Of a stretch of 64,000 nt of DNA, positions 9,429 to 20,902 are shown one piece after another. Each line of letters opens with the position of its first letter. The stretch's first letter is position 1. The notes below the pieces were generated by a model that worked only from the letters and a program-made list of their open reading frames with translations, searched no databases and was not told the DNA's origin. The position numbers and the translations under genes were made by a program. This stretch comes from Diphasiastrum complanatum (lineage: Eukaryota > Streptophyta > Lycopodiopsida > Lycopodiales > Lycopodiaceae). Location: the NCBI GenBank assembly GCA_029204225.1, contig CM055100.1:6827382-6891381 (forward strand). Reading direction: 5' to 3'.

Positions 9429-12225
9429 TTGGGTGATTTGAAAGTGGACCCCTCCATCATCCTCTTTGAAGTCAGTATAGAGTTTGTGAACTCCATCCAT
9501 TCAATTTCGGAGGAGGAATTCAAAGTTCACGTGTGAGGCAAATTCTTCACCATCTCTGAAGACTTGTTTTGCACAGCCCTCGGACGACCATTGGATGGGA
9601 AGCTGGTTGCGACAAATAAAGATTTGGTGGATGAAGCTATCCACTTCCTAAGCAACTGCTTCATACCCATGAAGGGATACAAAATTTCTATGATCCAAGA
9701 TGCAACATTCAAACTATTTTGTAAATACACAAATCAAGCAATATTTTTGACGGATGCGGACGCGACAATTTCAGTACAAAATCTTGGTTACATATTGGAT
9801 GCGCTTGCGAGTAATCCAGTGTGCTTTGGCATTATCACATACAAAGCTTTTTTGCGCTGGATCAAACATCAAAAGTTTTCTGGAGTCGGAGCCCATGTTT
9901 CTCGCCTATGCGCTCATTTTCAAATTTTGACTGAGCAAGAGAAAATACTGCTGACGGGAAGGATGTTGGCTCCCAAGCCAATTGATCTTTCTAGTCTTAT
10001 TTTTGTTTCTATTTTGGTTCCATCCGATGCTGCACCAGCAGTCGAAGTAGCAGCCACCACTGCTATGGAGAGTGAAGCTGTGGCAATGGAAACCGATGGA
10101 GTTGTTGCTGCTGCTAATTCTTCAAAGCCAGCATCTGCTTCCACATCTCAAAAGCAGTAGAGTGCATCCACCTCTGAGGACGACGCAACCTAGTCCGATA
10201 CATCAGACAAAGGACGAATAGCTGCTGAAGATCACATTGGGGCACCTGTGGCAGATGCGGTTCCACAATTGGGGACTTTTATTGGCTTCGCATCGAATCT
10301 TGATTAAATGGTACTGCACCTTCTCCATAAAGTCGAGGCATGCAGTATTAGAATCCAAATTGTGTGGCAGAAAACAACGATGGGCTCCGGCAATCCACTT
10401 TGAGGTTGTCCATGATGTGAAGTGTGATTCCCAGGAGCCTCCCATCATTGCTGCACGAAAGTATAAATGAGCAACCAGCAGCTGATCTTTGATATTCTTT
10501 GAGGCCATCGGCTTATTTGGATCAAATTCTAGAGGAGGGAGACAATCATCCCATCTGGTTGCCACTGACACCAACAGAGTTAGATCTTTTGCAAATAGTG
10601 TCGGTTGTCGCACCGTTGGATCTGGAGAGTGGATATACTCTCGCTGGTACGCTTGCAAAGCCCGGTGAAAGTCCACTGATATTGTCCAACTGTAGGGCTG
10701 ATGAATGATAGGCCAATTGGACGTATGGATGGTGATTTTGTCCATAGCCAGTCCCAAATCTTTCCATTTATTCCTTCGCGGGAATGGCACATAATAAGGG
10801 TTGACCCACAATTGGCAAGGGCTGGTGACGTAACTCCTAATTGATTCCAGAGTTTTCTCAAAAACTGTAATTCTCCATGCCGGTTGCTCTCCCAATGCAG
10901 GTATTTTGTCCAACTCTTTGCCGGTCTCTATCTCAAAGGTCTTAAACTTCAGAATCCATCCACCACACGAGGACTCATGCGGATGTTGTTTTAAGAAGGT
11001 CTGGATCTGGTCCTCTACGCTGATGGGCCTTCTGAATAGTGGGGTGGTCCTTGATGAGGATGGACCCGCTTGTACTGCCGGTAAGATTGGCGATTGTTAT
11101 GCTATAACTGGAGCTCCCCCCTAGTCCATGCTCGAATCTAACCCTTTATTCATAGTTACATCTTCTTGGCACATAGGGGAGAATTGCGGCATGACCGGTA
11201 TGGAGATTTTTGGTCCGGCTTCCAACACTTGAGCAGTTGTTTTTTCATAGACAGTGATGGTTTCTTTAGCCTTGGCCAACTCAGTTGAAGCTGCTCCTTT
11301 GAACCTGTCAAAGCAGCCTTAGAATCCCTGAAGGGCCACTTTGTAGGTTTTCACTTTCTTAAACAAATACGCCATCTCCGTTGATGTGACCAAATGATCT
11401 GGTATTTGTGTTTGAAGATACGCATCACGCTCAAGGGTGGTCGCATCCAATTCACCTTGAAGATGCGTGCGATCCTGCTCCGCCATCTGGAATTGACTCT
11501 TTAGTAGCTGCACCTGTTGTTTTGCATCCTGCACGGCCTTATCCACCTAATCTTGTGCGGTTGTCAAGGCATTTTGTAGGGAGCTAGCGTATTCTTCCAA
11601 GCGATCAGCCTATTGCTGGGCCAGCTTCTTTTCAGCTTCAGACTTGTCTTTATGCTGTTTGACAATCTTCAACTCTCGATCCAACTGGACAATCTTCTAA
11701 CTGATCAGAGTGTTTTCAGATCCCATATCTGAAATTTGCTGCTCCATTTCTTTCTTCTTATCCAGCATAGACTGGATCACTTGCGCAAGGCTTGAGACCA
11801 AACCGAGAGCATCACCAGAATCTACTGTCGTGGAGGCGGCAGCAGTAGGAGGACCTGATGGTACTATCCTTGGTTGGCATGGAATAGGTGCCAGTACTTC
11901 TTCTTCTTCAAGAATGTCTTCTTCCTCAAATCCCTCAGTCATTGTGGCGTCGAACTGCTTCGGTGATTTCACAGCTTGGTCGACCCGAAGTGCGGCTGGG
12001 CTATCTTCCGTGTGAGGTTGCTGGCTTACATCTTCAACACCGACAGTAGTGTCATGGATCAGTTCGAATCCTTTTCCAGGGGATTGGAGTTCAAAGGGAA
12101 TAGGGCTCTGGGGCATTTCAAAAATTTTGGCGGCCCCAAGGCAGTCAGAATCATCGAATATATCCATGAAAAACTGCGTGTTTGGTGAATTGGCTTCGGT
12201 GTGCGAGGGTGAGGCGGCCTGGGTA

Positions 12226-12230
12226 GCTGT
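12226..12230. repeat. Target-site duplication of Copia-1, left copy (GCTGT)
   Basis: GCTGT precedes the 5' LTR and is repeated at 18662-18666 after the 3' LTR. Confidence 0.97.
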
Positions 12231-12885
12231 TGTGAAAATTGTCAACATTTCCTAGCTAGTTTGAGGCCTAAATTGGCTAAAATTGTAAATAGTTTTGGTT
12301 CTGGAGTTTCACACGTGTGAACCAGGCCACAATGTTTTTATTTACTGTATTTTTTCAGTATGATGAAGTGTCAAACTTCATACCCTTCAAAATGAGACCA
12401 TTTTGATGTATTTTGGTCATATAAGCCATTTTTAGCTATTTTTCCTATATAGGGAATATCTAGGGTCAAGTACCTTCTAGAGAGAGGAGAGAGAGTCATC
12501 TTCCTCATCCATAAATAGTAGGGAAGTCGTGGAGAACAGGTTGGAGAAACCTTTTGTATGCTTCATTGAGATCAATAGATCATTGTCATTGTTTCTTCCT
12601 CCATTGAGAGCATTGTTGTGTGTATTGTCTTCAAGCTATTGTGTATGATCTTAGGTGCTTTCCAAAAGTGGTAGGCTGATGTATTATGGACTGTATAATG
12701 CTATTTTGGGCCGCACTTGATGTTTATGGAAGTTTCCATTTGTGATAAATGCTTTTTGATCAAGTTCTTTGCATTCTAGGTAGCATAGAATGTGTTGCCA
12801 ATTCCTAGCTTATGTAGTTTGGAGTGCAAGCATTCAAGCCAATGATCTTGGAGTTTAGATCCACTTAGGATCTGTATTTTTCACA
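12231..12885 (+). repeat. Copia-1 5' LTR
   Basis: 655 bp, TGTGAAAATT...TTTTTCACA. Contains a perfect 14-bp palindrome TTCACACGTGTGAA at 12308-12321 (G-box core CACGTG) and a CTATATAGGG TATA-like box near 12445-12454, giving a plausible U3 promoter order. Confidence 0.97.
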
Positions 12886-12897
12886 TGGTATCAGAGC
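12886..12897 (+). other. Copia-1 primer-binding site (initiator tRNA-Met)
   Basis: TGGTATCAGAGC immediately follows the LTR CA end. Confidence 0.95.
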
Positions 12898-14057
12898 TGG
12901 TTGGCTTCTATTTACAGTAAGTATTCCATTTTTGGTGATATTTGGATGTTTGATCAAGTTCTAGCATGATTTTGCATTGCTTTGTTGATCAAATCTTACT
13001 AACCTTTGTTTTGTGAGTTGAACTTGTGGATCAAAAGCATATTTCAGGTCTATTGAAGATCAGAGGCTGAAAAGAAACTATTTTGGATCAGATCATAACA
13101 CCTAATCATTTGTGATTGTGAGGCTTGTGCATATTCAATACTAACAATGTTCTTTTCAATCCTATTGTTGACAATCTCCATTCTTGGATGAACACTCTCC
13201 TTAAGTGGATGAAACTTCTCCTTAAGTGGATGACAAATGCTCTTTTGAGTGAGTTGTAATTCTCCTAAAGGCTGAGCAAAGCTCCCATTTGGATGAAAGA
13301 TCCCCTTTTTTGGGTGAACATATTGTAAGCTCCATTGTGAAGAGCATATTGTAAAGATTGTCATCAATTTTGGCATAATTTTTGGTGTACTTTGTTGAGC
13401 ATGTAAGTAACTCTCCTTATGTAATTTGATTGGAGCATTTGCTGGAAGGTGTTAACCATTATGCAAGTGTGTTTTCAGGTTCTTAACAGGTTGAGGAACA
13501 TTCTCATGTGAAGTGATCTTAGATCTACATCTAAACACCAAGATTTGACAAGATAGTGAAGCTAGTCTTGTGATTCACTAAGTGTGCTCATTCATTCACC
13601 TCTAAATCTTGTATTTATCACTTGCTGGAGTTTATAAACTTTTAGAAGTGTGGTTTACATGTGGTTTTACAGGTTGAATCAATATCTTAGTGTGTTGATC
13701 ATATGTTGATCAAGTTTGTTCATTACTAGGTAATCTTGGCATCCTAGTTTTGGGTATTTTCTAAGAATGCAAGTAACTCTTCACACCATAACTTGATTTG
13801 GTCACTTGCTGGAAAGTTTGAGAGCTTAAGCAAGAGTGTGTTCAGGTTGGTTTGATTTTGTAATCCATTCTTAGTGTGTGCAAAGTGTTGCATGTGTTTC
13901 AATCTTCCTTTCTATGCTTGGAAACCATCTAGGTTCAAGATAGAAGTGTTTTAGGGTCCTAAATCTTCATAGATCTCTTTATCTATCATTTGTTGAGAGA
14001 AAAGTGAGTGCTAAGTGCTTTAGGACAGAACCTAAAAGTTGAAGAAACATTAGAATC
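12898..14057 (+). other. Copia-1 untranslated leader
   Basis: About 1.16 kb without a credible gene. It holds imperfect direct repeats, for example two related 80-bp blocks near 13401-13482 and 13767-13850 that both end in GTGTTTTCAGG or GTGTTCAGG, and a short tandem CTCCTTAAGTGGATGA near 13197-13230. The CAGG ends could be splice acceptors, but no spliced form can be proven from sequence alone. Confidence 0.6.
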
Positions 14058-17000
14058 ATGGCTTCCAATGGTGGGATCATGCTAGAGTCTAGTGAAAGGT
14101 TGAGTTCATCAAACTACTCTACTTGGAAAGTGAGGATGGAGTCCTTACTTGAGTTGAATGAACTCATGGACATAGTTGCAGAAATTGAAGAGAGACCTCT
14201 CACACTTCAAGAGCAACAAAGGTTTGATAAGAAGGCCAAAAGGGCTCTTCATATCATTAAAATGAATGTTACAAATGAACTTCTCAAGGAAGTTGGAAAG
14301 TGTCAAAGTGCAAGTGAGGCATGGAATGCCTTAAAGAAGCTCTTTGAATCAAAGTCCACATCTAGGGTATTGACCCTAAGGAGACAAATATTTTCTAGTA
14401 GGCAAAGAGAGGGTGAAAGTGCTCATGCATTTATCTTGAGAGTTAAGTCCCTAAGTGATGATTTAGCATGCATTGATGAGAACATAAAAGATGGTGAAAT
14501 AGTCCAAGTTATGTTGAATGGTTTGCTAAATGAACATGCTAACCTTGTGCAAAGTTTTGCCATTCAAAGAGTCTTGCCAAGTGTGGTTGACTTGCAAGAA
14601 ATCTTATTGGCTGAAGAACATAGGTTGCAATCAAATCTTGATGGTGCATCCTTGCAAGGTGGAGGTGAAGAGGCTTTCTTCACAAAAGGCAAATTCAAGG
14701 GCAAAGGTAAAGGCAAAGGGAAATGGTCCAAAGGTGGTAACTTTGATCATGATGATCACTCTTCCTCTTCCTCTTCTACTAAGAACAATAAGTCAAAGTT
14801 CAAGTGCTTTTATTGTGGGATAAAAGGTCATTTTGCAAATGAATGTTATAAGAAGAAAAGAGAGCAAGGAGAGAGGCAAGGAAATCTTACAATAGATGAG
14901 GAAGAACATAACACATGTGAATCACTTGTTATGACTTCAAGTTTGTTAGCCAACATAGATGATAATGATCCTTGGTGGATTGATAGTGGAGCCTCATCTC
15001 ACATGACAAGACATAAGGAATACTTTACATCCTTATTGTCTTATGAGGGAGAAGGTAACATCATCTACACTGCAAATGATGGTCAATGTGACATCAAAGG
15101 CATAGGCACTATTCCTATTTCCCTTTCAACAAATAGGAAAGCAAATCTTGAAAATGTTTTGTACATTCCTTCAATCACTAAGAATTTGCTTAGTGTAAGT
15201 CAAATGATTGACAAAGGACTTGATGTGGAGTTCATTGGAGATGCATGTTTGATAAGTAAATGTGGATCCTTGATTGCTCAAGGTAGGAGGCATGGTAAAC
15301 TTTTCAAGCTTGATGCATGTGTGATCTCTAATCATGAAGGATGTATGGCTAGGGAGCAATTGACAAACCAAGAAGTTTGGCACAAGAGGTTGGGCCATCC
15401 CAACTTCAAATCTTTGGAGGTAATGGCAAAGAAAGAGCTTGTTCTTGGTCTCCCTAAAAGTCTTGTTGCAAACAATAGTGTTTGTGAACATTGTGCCTTG
15501 TCCAAATCTCATAGACTTGCTTATTCTAGATCTACTTCTAGATCTAAAGAAGTTTTTCAACTTGTGCATTCTGATATTCATTCTTCTAGTACAACTAGCA
15601 ATGGTGGGGCAAAGATGTATGCAACTTTCATTGATGACTTTAGTAGGTATACTTGGATCTATCTTCTTAAAAGTAAGGATGAAGTGTTTGCTGCATTTGT
15701 CAAGTTCAAGAATGAAATGGAAAACCAATTCAATACAAAGATCAAATGCTTAAGATCTGATAATGGAGGGGAATACACCTCAAATAGGTTCAAAGACTTT
15801 TGTATAGCACATGGGATTAAGAGGGAGATGTCTAGTCCTAGGACTCCACAACAGAATGGAGTGGCCGAGAGGAAGAATAGAACCCTTTGTGAATGTGCCA
15901 AGGCAATGAGACTACATGCTAATCTTGCTAAGTCTTTTTGGGGGGAAGCTTTAGCATGTGCTAACTATCTATGTAATAGATGGACAAGTGCTTCCTTGGA
16001 TGGTAAAACTCCTCATGAGGTTCTTTATGGTAGAAGGCCGAGTGTCAAGCATTGTAGGATCTTTGGATGTACATGTTTTGTCAATATCACACTTGATGAT
16101 AGAACTAAAGAAGATCCTTCATCAAAGAAGGGTGTGTTTGTTGGCTATAGTGAAGTAAGCAAGGCTTACAAAGTGTACATTCCTTCTACAAAGAAAGTTG
16201 TCATAAGTAGGGATGTCATCTTTCATGAAGAGAATGTTTCCAATGTTGTTGATGTTGATGTTGATGTGCCTACTAATCATCATGATGTGCAAGATGTCTT
16301 GGATGAAGATGGAGATGCCACTCCAAAGCAAACTTCAAGGAAGACTCAAAGGCAAAGGGCTAAGCCATCAAGGCTAACCTATGATGAAAAAGGAAAGCAA
16401 GTGGTGGACAACTCTAACTTTGCTTTTCTTACCTCTTTTGATGAACCAACTTGTGTAGGTGAAGCAATTCAAAAGAAGGAATGGATCCAAGCCATGGATC
16501 ATGAGCATCAAGCACTCATCAAAAGCAACACATGGAGGTTGGTAAAGCTTCCAAAGGACAAGAAGGCAATTGGTTGTAAGTGGATCTTCAAGATCAAGAC
16601 AAATCAAGATGGATCAATCAACAAGTACAAGGCAAGGTTGGTGGCAAAGGGGTATGCTCAAGAATATGGTATTGACTATGATGAGACCTTTGCACCCGTG
16701 GCAAAGATGGTAACTATTCGAATCCTAATCTCTCTTGCAACTCTTTATGATTGGGATATGTGGCAAATGGATGTTACTAATGCCTTCTTGAATGGTGATC
16801 TTGAAGAAGATATTTACATGGAGCAACCCGAGGGCTATGTTTCACATGATGAGCCTAATCATGTGTGCTATCTCCAAAAGAGTTTGTATGGGCTAAAGCA
16901 AGCACCAAGGAGTTGGTATGCTAAGCTCAATTCCTTCTTACTTTCTCAAAACTTTGTTATGAGTGAGTATGATCATTCTCTCTACTTTAGATTGAATGAA

Positions 17001-18011
17001 AATGATATCACTTTACTTTTGATCTATGTTGATGACATTATCTTAAGTGGTGGTAACAATCTAGATATAGATGAAATCAAGATGGCACTCAAAAGAGAGT
17101 TTGAAATTCAAGATCTTGGTAAACTTCATTATATCTTAGGAATAGAGATTATTAGAACTTCTAGATCTACATTCATATGTCAAGAAAAGTATGTTAACTC
17201 TATTCTAAAAAGGTTTCATATGGAAGATTGTAAAGTTGTTTCTACTCCTATGGAATCAAATGTAAAGCTAACTACAAGAAGTAATGAAATATCCTTCAAG
17301 GACATTACTCTCTATAGAAAGCTAATAGGATCTCTTATATGGTTAACCATCACAAGACCTGATCTAAGCTTTGTGGTTGGTAAACTAAGTCAATTTATGC
17401 AAGATCCTAGTGAGGCTCATTGGAAGCTAGGAAAGAGAGTACTTAGATACATCTCGGGATCTAGAGATTTTGGCATCTTGTATGGAGGTACTACACCTAA
17501 CCTTTGTGGATTTTCAGATTCAGATTTTGCAGGTGATCAAATGGATAGGAAGTCAACAAGTGCCTTTGCAATCTATCTTGGAGATGGAGTGGTCTCATGG
17601 CTATCAAAGAAGCAACCAACTATCTCTCTATCTTCCACCGAAGCCGAGTACAAGGCATTAACAACATGCATCAAGGAGATTCTTTGGATCAAGAGGATGT
17701 TATTGGATCTTCACTTGCTGGAACCAGAGAAGACTCCAATCATACTTTGTGATAACCTTTCAGCCCAAAGCTTGGCAAGCAATCCTGTTTTTCATGCAAG
17801 GAGCAAGCACATTGAGATTGCTCACCATTTTGTGAGAGATCAAGTCATTGCCAAAGAGGTGGAGCTTCAACATGTCTCTTCAAAGGAGTGTGTGGCTGAT
17901 ATCTTCACCAAACCATTGGGAAAGGACCTATATTTAATGCATAGATCTAATCTTGGAATGTGCTCAAAGACTATGTTGAAACTAGCATCCAATGTTGAAG
18001 AGGGAGTGTGA
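14058..18011 (+). CDS. gag-pol: Copia-1 Gag-Pol polyprotein, intact
   Basis: 1317 codons. Gag core at residues 1-205 (SSNYSTWKVRMESLL near the start), basic GKGKGK linker, CCHC knuckle CFYCGIKGHFANEC near 250, protease WWIDSGASSHMT near 305, GAG-pre-integrase VWHKRLGHPNFKSL near 440. Integrase has catalytic Asp in HSDIH (about 504) and SDNGGEY (about 567) and Glu in QQNGVAE, with exactly 35 residues between the last two (DD35E). RT runs from about 830 with FLNGDLEEDIYMEQPEG and the YVDD box near 990. RNase H has SDSDFAGD near 1150 and SSTEAEY near 1195, ending ADIFTKPLG. The stop (18009-18011) lies inside the 3' LTR. ATG 14058 is the first in frame ahead of the conserved Gag core. The length is normal for plant Copia and I see no break. 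Confidence 0.97.
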   Translation: MASNGGIMLESSERLSSSNYSTWKVRMESLLELNELMDIVAEIEERPLTLQEQQRFDKKAKRALHIIKMNVTNELLKEVGKCQSASEAWNALKKLFESKSTSRVLTLRRQIFSSRQREGESAHAFILRVKSLSDDLACIDENIKDGEIVQVMLNGLLNEHANLVQSFAIQRVLPSVVDLQEILLAEEHRLQSNLDGASLQGGGEEAFFTKGKFKGKGKGKGKWSKGGNFDHDDHSSSSSSTKNNKSKFKCFYCGIKGHFANECYKKKREQGERQGNLTIDEEEHNTCESLVMTSSLLANIDDNDPWWIDSGASSHMTRHKEYFTSLLSYEGEGNIIYTANDGQCDIKGIGTIPISLSTNRKANLENVLYIPSITKNLLSVSQMIDKGLDVEFIGDACLISKCGSLIAQGRRHGKLFKLDACVISNHEGCMAREQLTNQEVWHKRLGHPNFKSLEVMAKKELVLGLPKSLVANNSVCEHCALSKSHRLAYSRSTSRSKEVFQLVHSDIHSSSTTSNGGAKMYATFIDDFSRYTWIYLLKSKDEVFAAFVKFKNEMENQFNTKIKCLRSDNGGEYTSNRFKDFCIAHGIKREMSSPRTPQQNGVAERKNRTLCECAKAMRLHANLAKSFWGEALACANYLCNRWTSASLDGKTPHEVLYGRRPSVKHCRIFGCTCFVNITLDDRTKEDPSSKKGVFVGYSEVSKAYKVYIPSTKKVVISRDVIFHEENVSNVVDVDVDVPTNHHDVQDVLDEDGDATPKQTSRKTQRQRAKPSRLTYDEKGKQVVDNSNFAFLTSFDEPTCVGEAIQKKEWIQAMDHEHQALIKSNTWRLVKLPKDKKAIGCKWIFKIKTNQDGSINKYKARLVAKGYAQEYGIDYDETFAPVAKMVTIRILISLATLYDWDMWQMDVTNAFLNGDLEEDIYMEQPEGYVSHDEPNHVCYLQKSLYGLKQAPRSWYAKLNSFLLSQNFVMSEYDHSLYFRLNENDITLLLIYVDDIILSGGNNLDIDEIKMALKREFEIQDLGKLHYILGIEIIRTSRSTFICQEKYVNSILKRFHMEDCKVVSTPMESNVKLTTRSNEISFKDITLYRKLIGSLIWLTITRPDLSFVVGKLSQFMQDPSEAHWKLGKRVLRYISGSRDFGILYGGTTPNLCGFSDSDFAGDQMDRKSTSAFAIYLGDGVVSWLSKKQPTISLSSTEAEYKALTTCIKEILWIKRMLLDLHLLEPEKTPIILCDNLSAQSLASNPVFHARSKHIEIAHHFVRDQVIAKEVELQHVSSKECVADIFTKPLGKDLYLMHRSNLGMCSKTMLKLASNVEEGV
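17991..18006 (+). other. Copia-1 polypurine tract
   Basis: Ends in GAAGAGGGAG directly before the 3' LTR TG; also encodes the last residues of Pol. Confidence 0.85.
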
Positions 18012-18661
18012 AAATTGTCAACATTTCCTAGCTAGTTTGAGGCCTAAATTGGCTAAAATTGTAAATAGTTTTGGTTCTGGAGTTTCACACGTGTGAACCA
18101 GGCCACAATGTTTTTATTTACTGTATTTTTTTAGTATGATGAAGTGTCAAACTTCATACCCTTCAAAATGAGACCATTTTGATGTATTTTGGTCATATAA
18201 GCCATTTTTAGCTATTTTTTCTATATAGGGAATATCTAGGGTCAAGTACCTTCTAGAGAGAGGAGAGAGAGTCATCTTCCTCATCCATAAATAGTAGGGA
18301 AGTCGTGGAGAACAGGTTGGAGAAACCTTTTGTATGCTTCATTGAGATCAATAGATCATTGTCATTGTTTCTTCCTCCATTGAGAGCATTGTTGTGTGTA
18401 TTGTCTTCAAGCTATTGTGTATGATCTTAGGTGCTTTCCAAAAGTGGTAGGCTGATGTATTATGGACTGTATAATGCTATTTTGGGCCGCACTTGATGTT
18501 TATGGAAGTTTCCATTTGTGATAAATGCTTTTTGATCAAGTTCTTTGCATTCTAGGTAGCATAGAATGTGTTGCCAATTCCTAGCTTATGTAGTTTGGAG
18601 TGCAAGCATTCAAGCCAATGATCTTGGATTTTAGATCCACTTAGGATCTGTATTTTTCACA
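18007..18661 (+). repeat. Copia-1 3' LTR
   Basis: 655 bp, three substitutions from the 5' copy. TTCACACGTGTGAA at 18084-18097. Confidence 0.97.
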
Positions 18662-18666
18662 GCTGT
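18662..18666. repeat. Target-site duplication of Copia-1, right copy (GCTGT)
   Basis: Matches 12226-12230. Confidence 0.97.
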
Positions 18667-19116
18667 GATAGGAATGGTAGTCCCAATGGTCACAGATGGT
18701 CCTTGTGTTGAAGCAGAGGTGAGGAAAGCATCAGAGGTGGAGGGAATAGGAAGTTCAGTGCAAACAACAGTAGGGAGTGGAAGTGCAGCTGACGATGTAT
18801 GCCTAGTGCGACGTCGTGACGCGGAAGGCGAGTCAAGAATGACGATCTCACTGCGTGGACGACGTCGACTATGGGAACTCGAGGCCTGATGGGATGACTC
18901 GGCCGATGCTTCTTCATAGATCGAAAGCACAGAATCTAGGTGGAAGCCATGGATTTTGTTTTCTAAGTGAGAAGCGGCTAGAAGAGACAATAAAGAGCCA
19001 ACAGCGAACTGCTGCTTAGTATTGCTCTTAATAGCTCGTTTGAGATCATCAAAAACAGTCTTGAACCAATTATATGGTTCAAGAGGGGCTTTGGCCAGTT
19101 CATTTCTACCTCCCTA

Positions 19117-19400
19117 ATTATTCAAATTTAAAAAAGTGTGGGAACCATCCAAATTGGAGGGAAACCCAACTTTATTCACTTAACTTGACATTTAGGCCCT
19201 GCAACATTAAAAGTCCCGCAAAAGGCCTAAAGTCCTTTTATTGACTTTCTAATTAATCAAATAACTATGTGACCATTGGGTTGGACTTACACACGTAGGG
19301 CGCCAAATCCCTCTCACTGATTAACTAGAGTTAGGGTTGTCTTGGGATCCGCAAACTCTCCAACAAAGTGAATCCAATCATTGTCTAAAAAGCACCCCAT
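19117..19400. other. Gap between antisense ORF and Gypsy D; minus-strand PBS-like site
   Basis: No ORF. On the minus strand 19293-19307 reads TTGGCGCCCTACGTG, which resembles a Gypsy-type primer site. If real, the antisense ORF would be the first ORF of a separate minus-strand element whose LTR lies to the right. I could not find matching LTR ends. Confidence 0.3.
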
Positions 19401-20425
19401 TTGGATCTACCCAAATACAATGGATTAACAAATCCAATTAGATTTCTTCAGATCTTTATTGAATCTTGTGAAGTCTATGGCAAAAATTTTTCCCAAGATA
19501 AACTTAAGTTTTTTTCTATGGCCTTAATAGGTGCAGCACAAGATTGGTACTATAATCGAGATGAAACTAAGGGTATAGATTGGGAGATTGTTAAACGAGC
19601 CCTTATCACATGGTTTAGACCTTGGAAATTTATGAAAGACCCTTTGCTTCTTTTAAGTAAAATTAAAATGAGAAAAAGAAAAATAGTTTGAGATTACATT
19701 GAATGGATAAAACGCCTCAGATGTAAGTGTGCACCTGAGTTGATTAACGAAATTGACATGATTATGTGGTTTTTTTCAGGTGTACCTAAAAGGATCAGAC
19801 GTGAGCTGAAACGCCATAATGAGTATGCACTTTTGCAAAATGCTATGGATGATGCAATTCGGGAGAAGGATGAAGATTCAAATGATGAGACGAATATCAG
19901 TATGTTTCCTTATACAGCAAGGCAGACCACTACGATATCCACCACTATTGCATCAACGAATGTCAACGCTACTACAAAAATGATGCTCAATGATTTCGAG
20001 AAACTCGAAAAAAACCAACAGAAACATATGGAAAAGTTGCAGTCGCAATTTGATGAGAAGATCAAAGCATTGGAAGATTTCCATGGACAAGTGAACAAGG
20101 AACCTGAGAAGTTTGCAAAGACTTTTCCTACGAGAGAAAATGTCTGGTGTTCTATTTGTACAGAAAATCACACAGTGAATAAGTGTCCTCAATTGAAAAA
20201 ACAAATGGAAATCAGTATATATGCCATTTGTGTAATTCGCCTGATCATGAGACTGCTTTTTGCAACTTCAATCCTCAAATGATTCAGGAACGTTATGCCC
20301 AAATGGGATATCGAGAACCACATTATGGAGGAAATTCAGCAGCTAGACCTCGACAATCTGCTCTTGGATACCCGGAACGTTTAGCTCTGCCCCACCAAAG
20401 CACCCCGCTCCTCCTACCAATTTGA
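19401..20425 (+). pseudogene. Gypsy D gag remnant with two zinc knuckles
   Basis: Typical retrotransposon Gag: IGAAQDWYYNRD near 19535-19570 followed by a TWFRPW block, an interruption at 19689-19691 (TGA), a coiled-coil helix around 19990-20100, and two CCHC knuckles: CSICTENHTVNKC (about 20150-20190) and, in another frame, CHLCNSPDHETAFC (about 20225-20270). At least one frameshift and several stops. No ATG matches the first conserved block. Confidence 0.8.
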
Positions 20426-20902
20426 TGGAACCAGAACCGTACAGAAGTGTTGAGCAATGGAACTATGGTACTGATCAAGAAGGTGGATCTTCAGAATAGT
20501 ATGCTATTTATGCTGTCGCGCAAGAACAAGCATCTAGAAACTGGACCAAAGCACCACTTGGATGTTTTGCATGTGGAGAAATTCACAAAGTCGCAGAATC
20601 TTCAAATAAGAGAAAATTTGTACCATTCTGTCATGACTGTGGTTATGGGCATTGCTATAAAGACTGTCCAGCAAGACCGAAGCCACCACCAGCTACAGCT
20701 CTTGTAAATTTGATAACAATCAAGCGAAGACCAGTAGCTTAGAATAAACTAAATGTATCCTTGATGGTGGTCACTAGGGCACAGAAATAGAAAGAACCGG
20801 TAGCAGATCTAGTACCTGCTGATTCTATACCATTAACTGATATACCAACAGCATCTGGAGTCTAAATATTTACTTCATACGGAAAAAAGAAGATATCAGG
20901 AT
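20426..20902 (+). pseudogene. Gypsy D gag-protease linker, decayed
   Basis: Short open pieces in different frames, one with a further Cys/His pattern near 20630-20670 (CHDCGYGHCYKDC in one frame), a likely third zinc knuckle. Stops throughout. Confidence 0.5.

Larger units (their letters stand above)
3872..10306 (+). pseudogene. Extra sense ORF downstream of Gypsy A pol, split by Copia-2
   Basis: The ORF begins at an ATG (3872, MAFGSGSSL...) and is cut at 3967 by Copia-2. After Copia-2 and one copy of its 5-bp target duplication are removed, the same reading frame resumes at 9429. It continues through a stop at 9534-9536 to 10158-10160 (TAG) and, past that and one more TAG, to a final TAA at 10304-10306. 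The product would be roughly 325 residues: a mixed globular part, then an Ala/Glu/Ser-rich tail from about 10000. I do not recognise a domain. Ty3/Gypsy lineages Tat and Athila are known to carry additional ORFs between pol and the 3' LTR, and this position fits. It overlaps the antisense ORF by about 100 nt at its 3' end. Confidence 0.5.
12231..18661 (+). mobile_element. Copia-1: complete, very young autonomous Copia retrotransposon
   Basis: 6431 bp with 655-bp LTRs at both ends, a 5-bp target duplication, primer site, leader, one uninterrupted Gag-Pol ORF and a polypurine tract. I count three substitutions between the LTRs (99.5% identical), so it inserted recently. Every catalytic motif is present, so it is a candidate active element. 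It landed inside the antisense ORF and interrupts it between two codons' worth of sequence that rejoin in frame once it is removed. Its Gag is close to those of Copia-2 and Copia-3, which makes it a natural helper for them. Confidence 0.97.
10203..19113 (-). pseudogene. Long uncharacterised antisense ORF with coiled coil, split by Copia-1
   Basis: On the minus strand an ORF is open from 19113 (stop at 19114-19116 upstream, N-terminus unknown) to the Copia-1 target site. With Copia-1 and one 5-bp duplication removed, the frame resumes exactly at 12225 and runs to 11697; related frames then continue to 10203. Coding span without Copia-1 is about 2.5 kb, near 825 codons. Order: a short helical part (FDDLKRAIKS), Ser/Arg-rich linker, acidic stretch (EEEDILEEEE), a long Gln/Lys/Glu-rich coiled coil (about 11800-11300), then a Trp-rich globular part (10913-10203). 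Internal stops at former Gln or Arg codons show decay. I recognise no family. It may be a Tat-type antisense ORF or the first ORF of a separate minus-strand element. Confidence 0.55.

Noticed and set aside
13050-13376. 108-codon minus-strand ORF in the Copia-1 leader
   Set aside because: Its apparent repeats come from short tandem DNA repeats in the leader; no protein motif.
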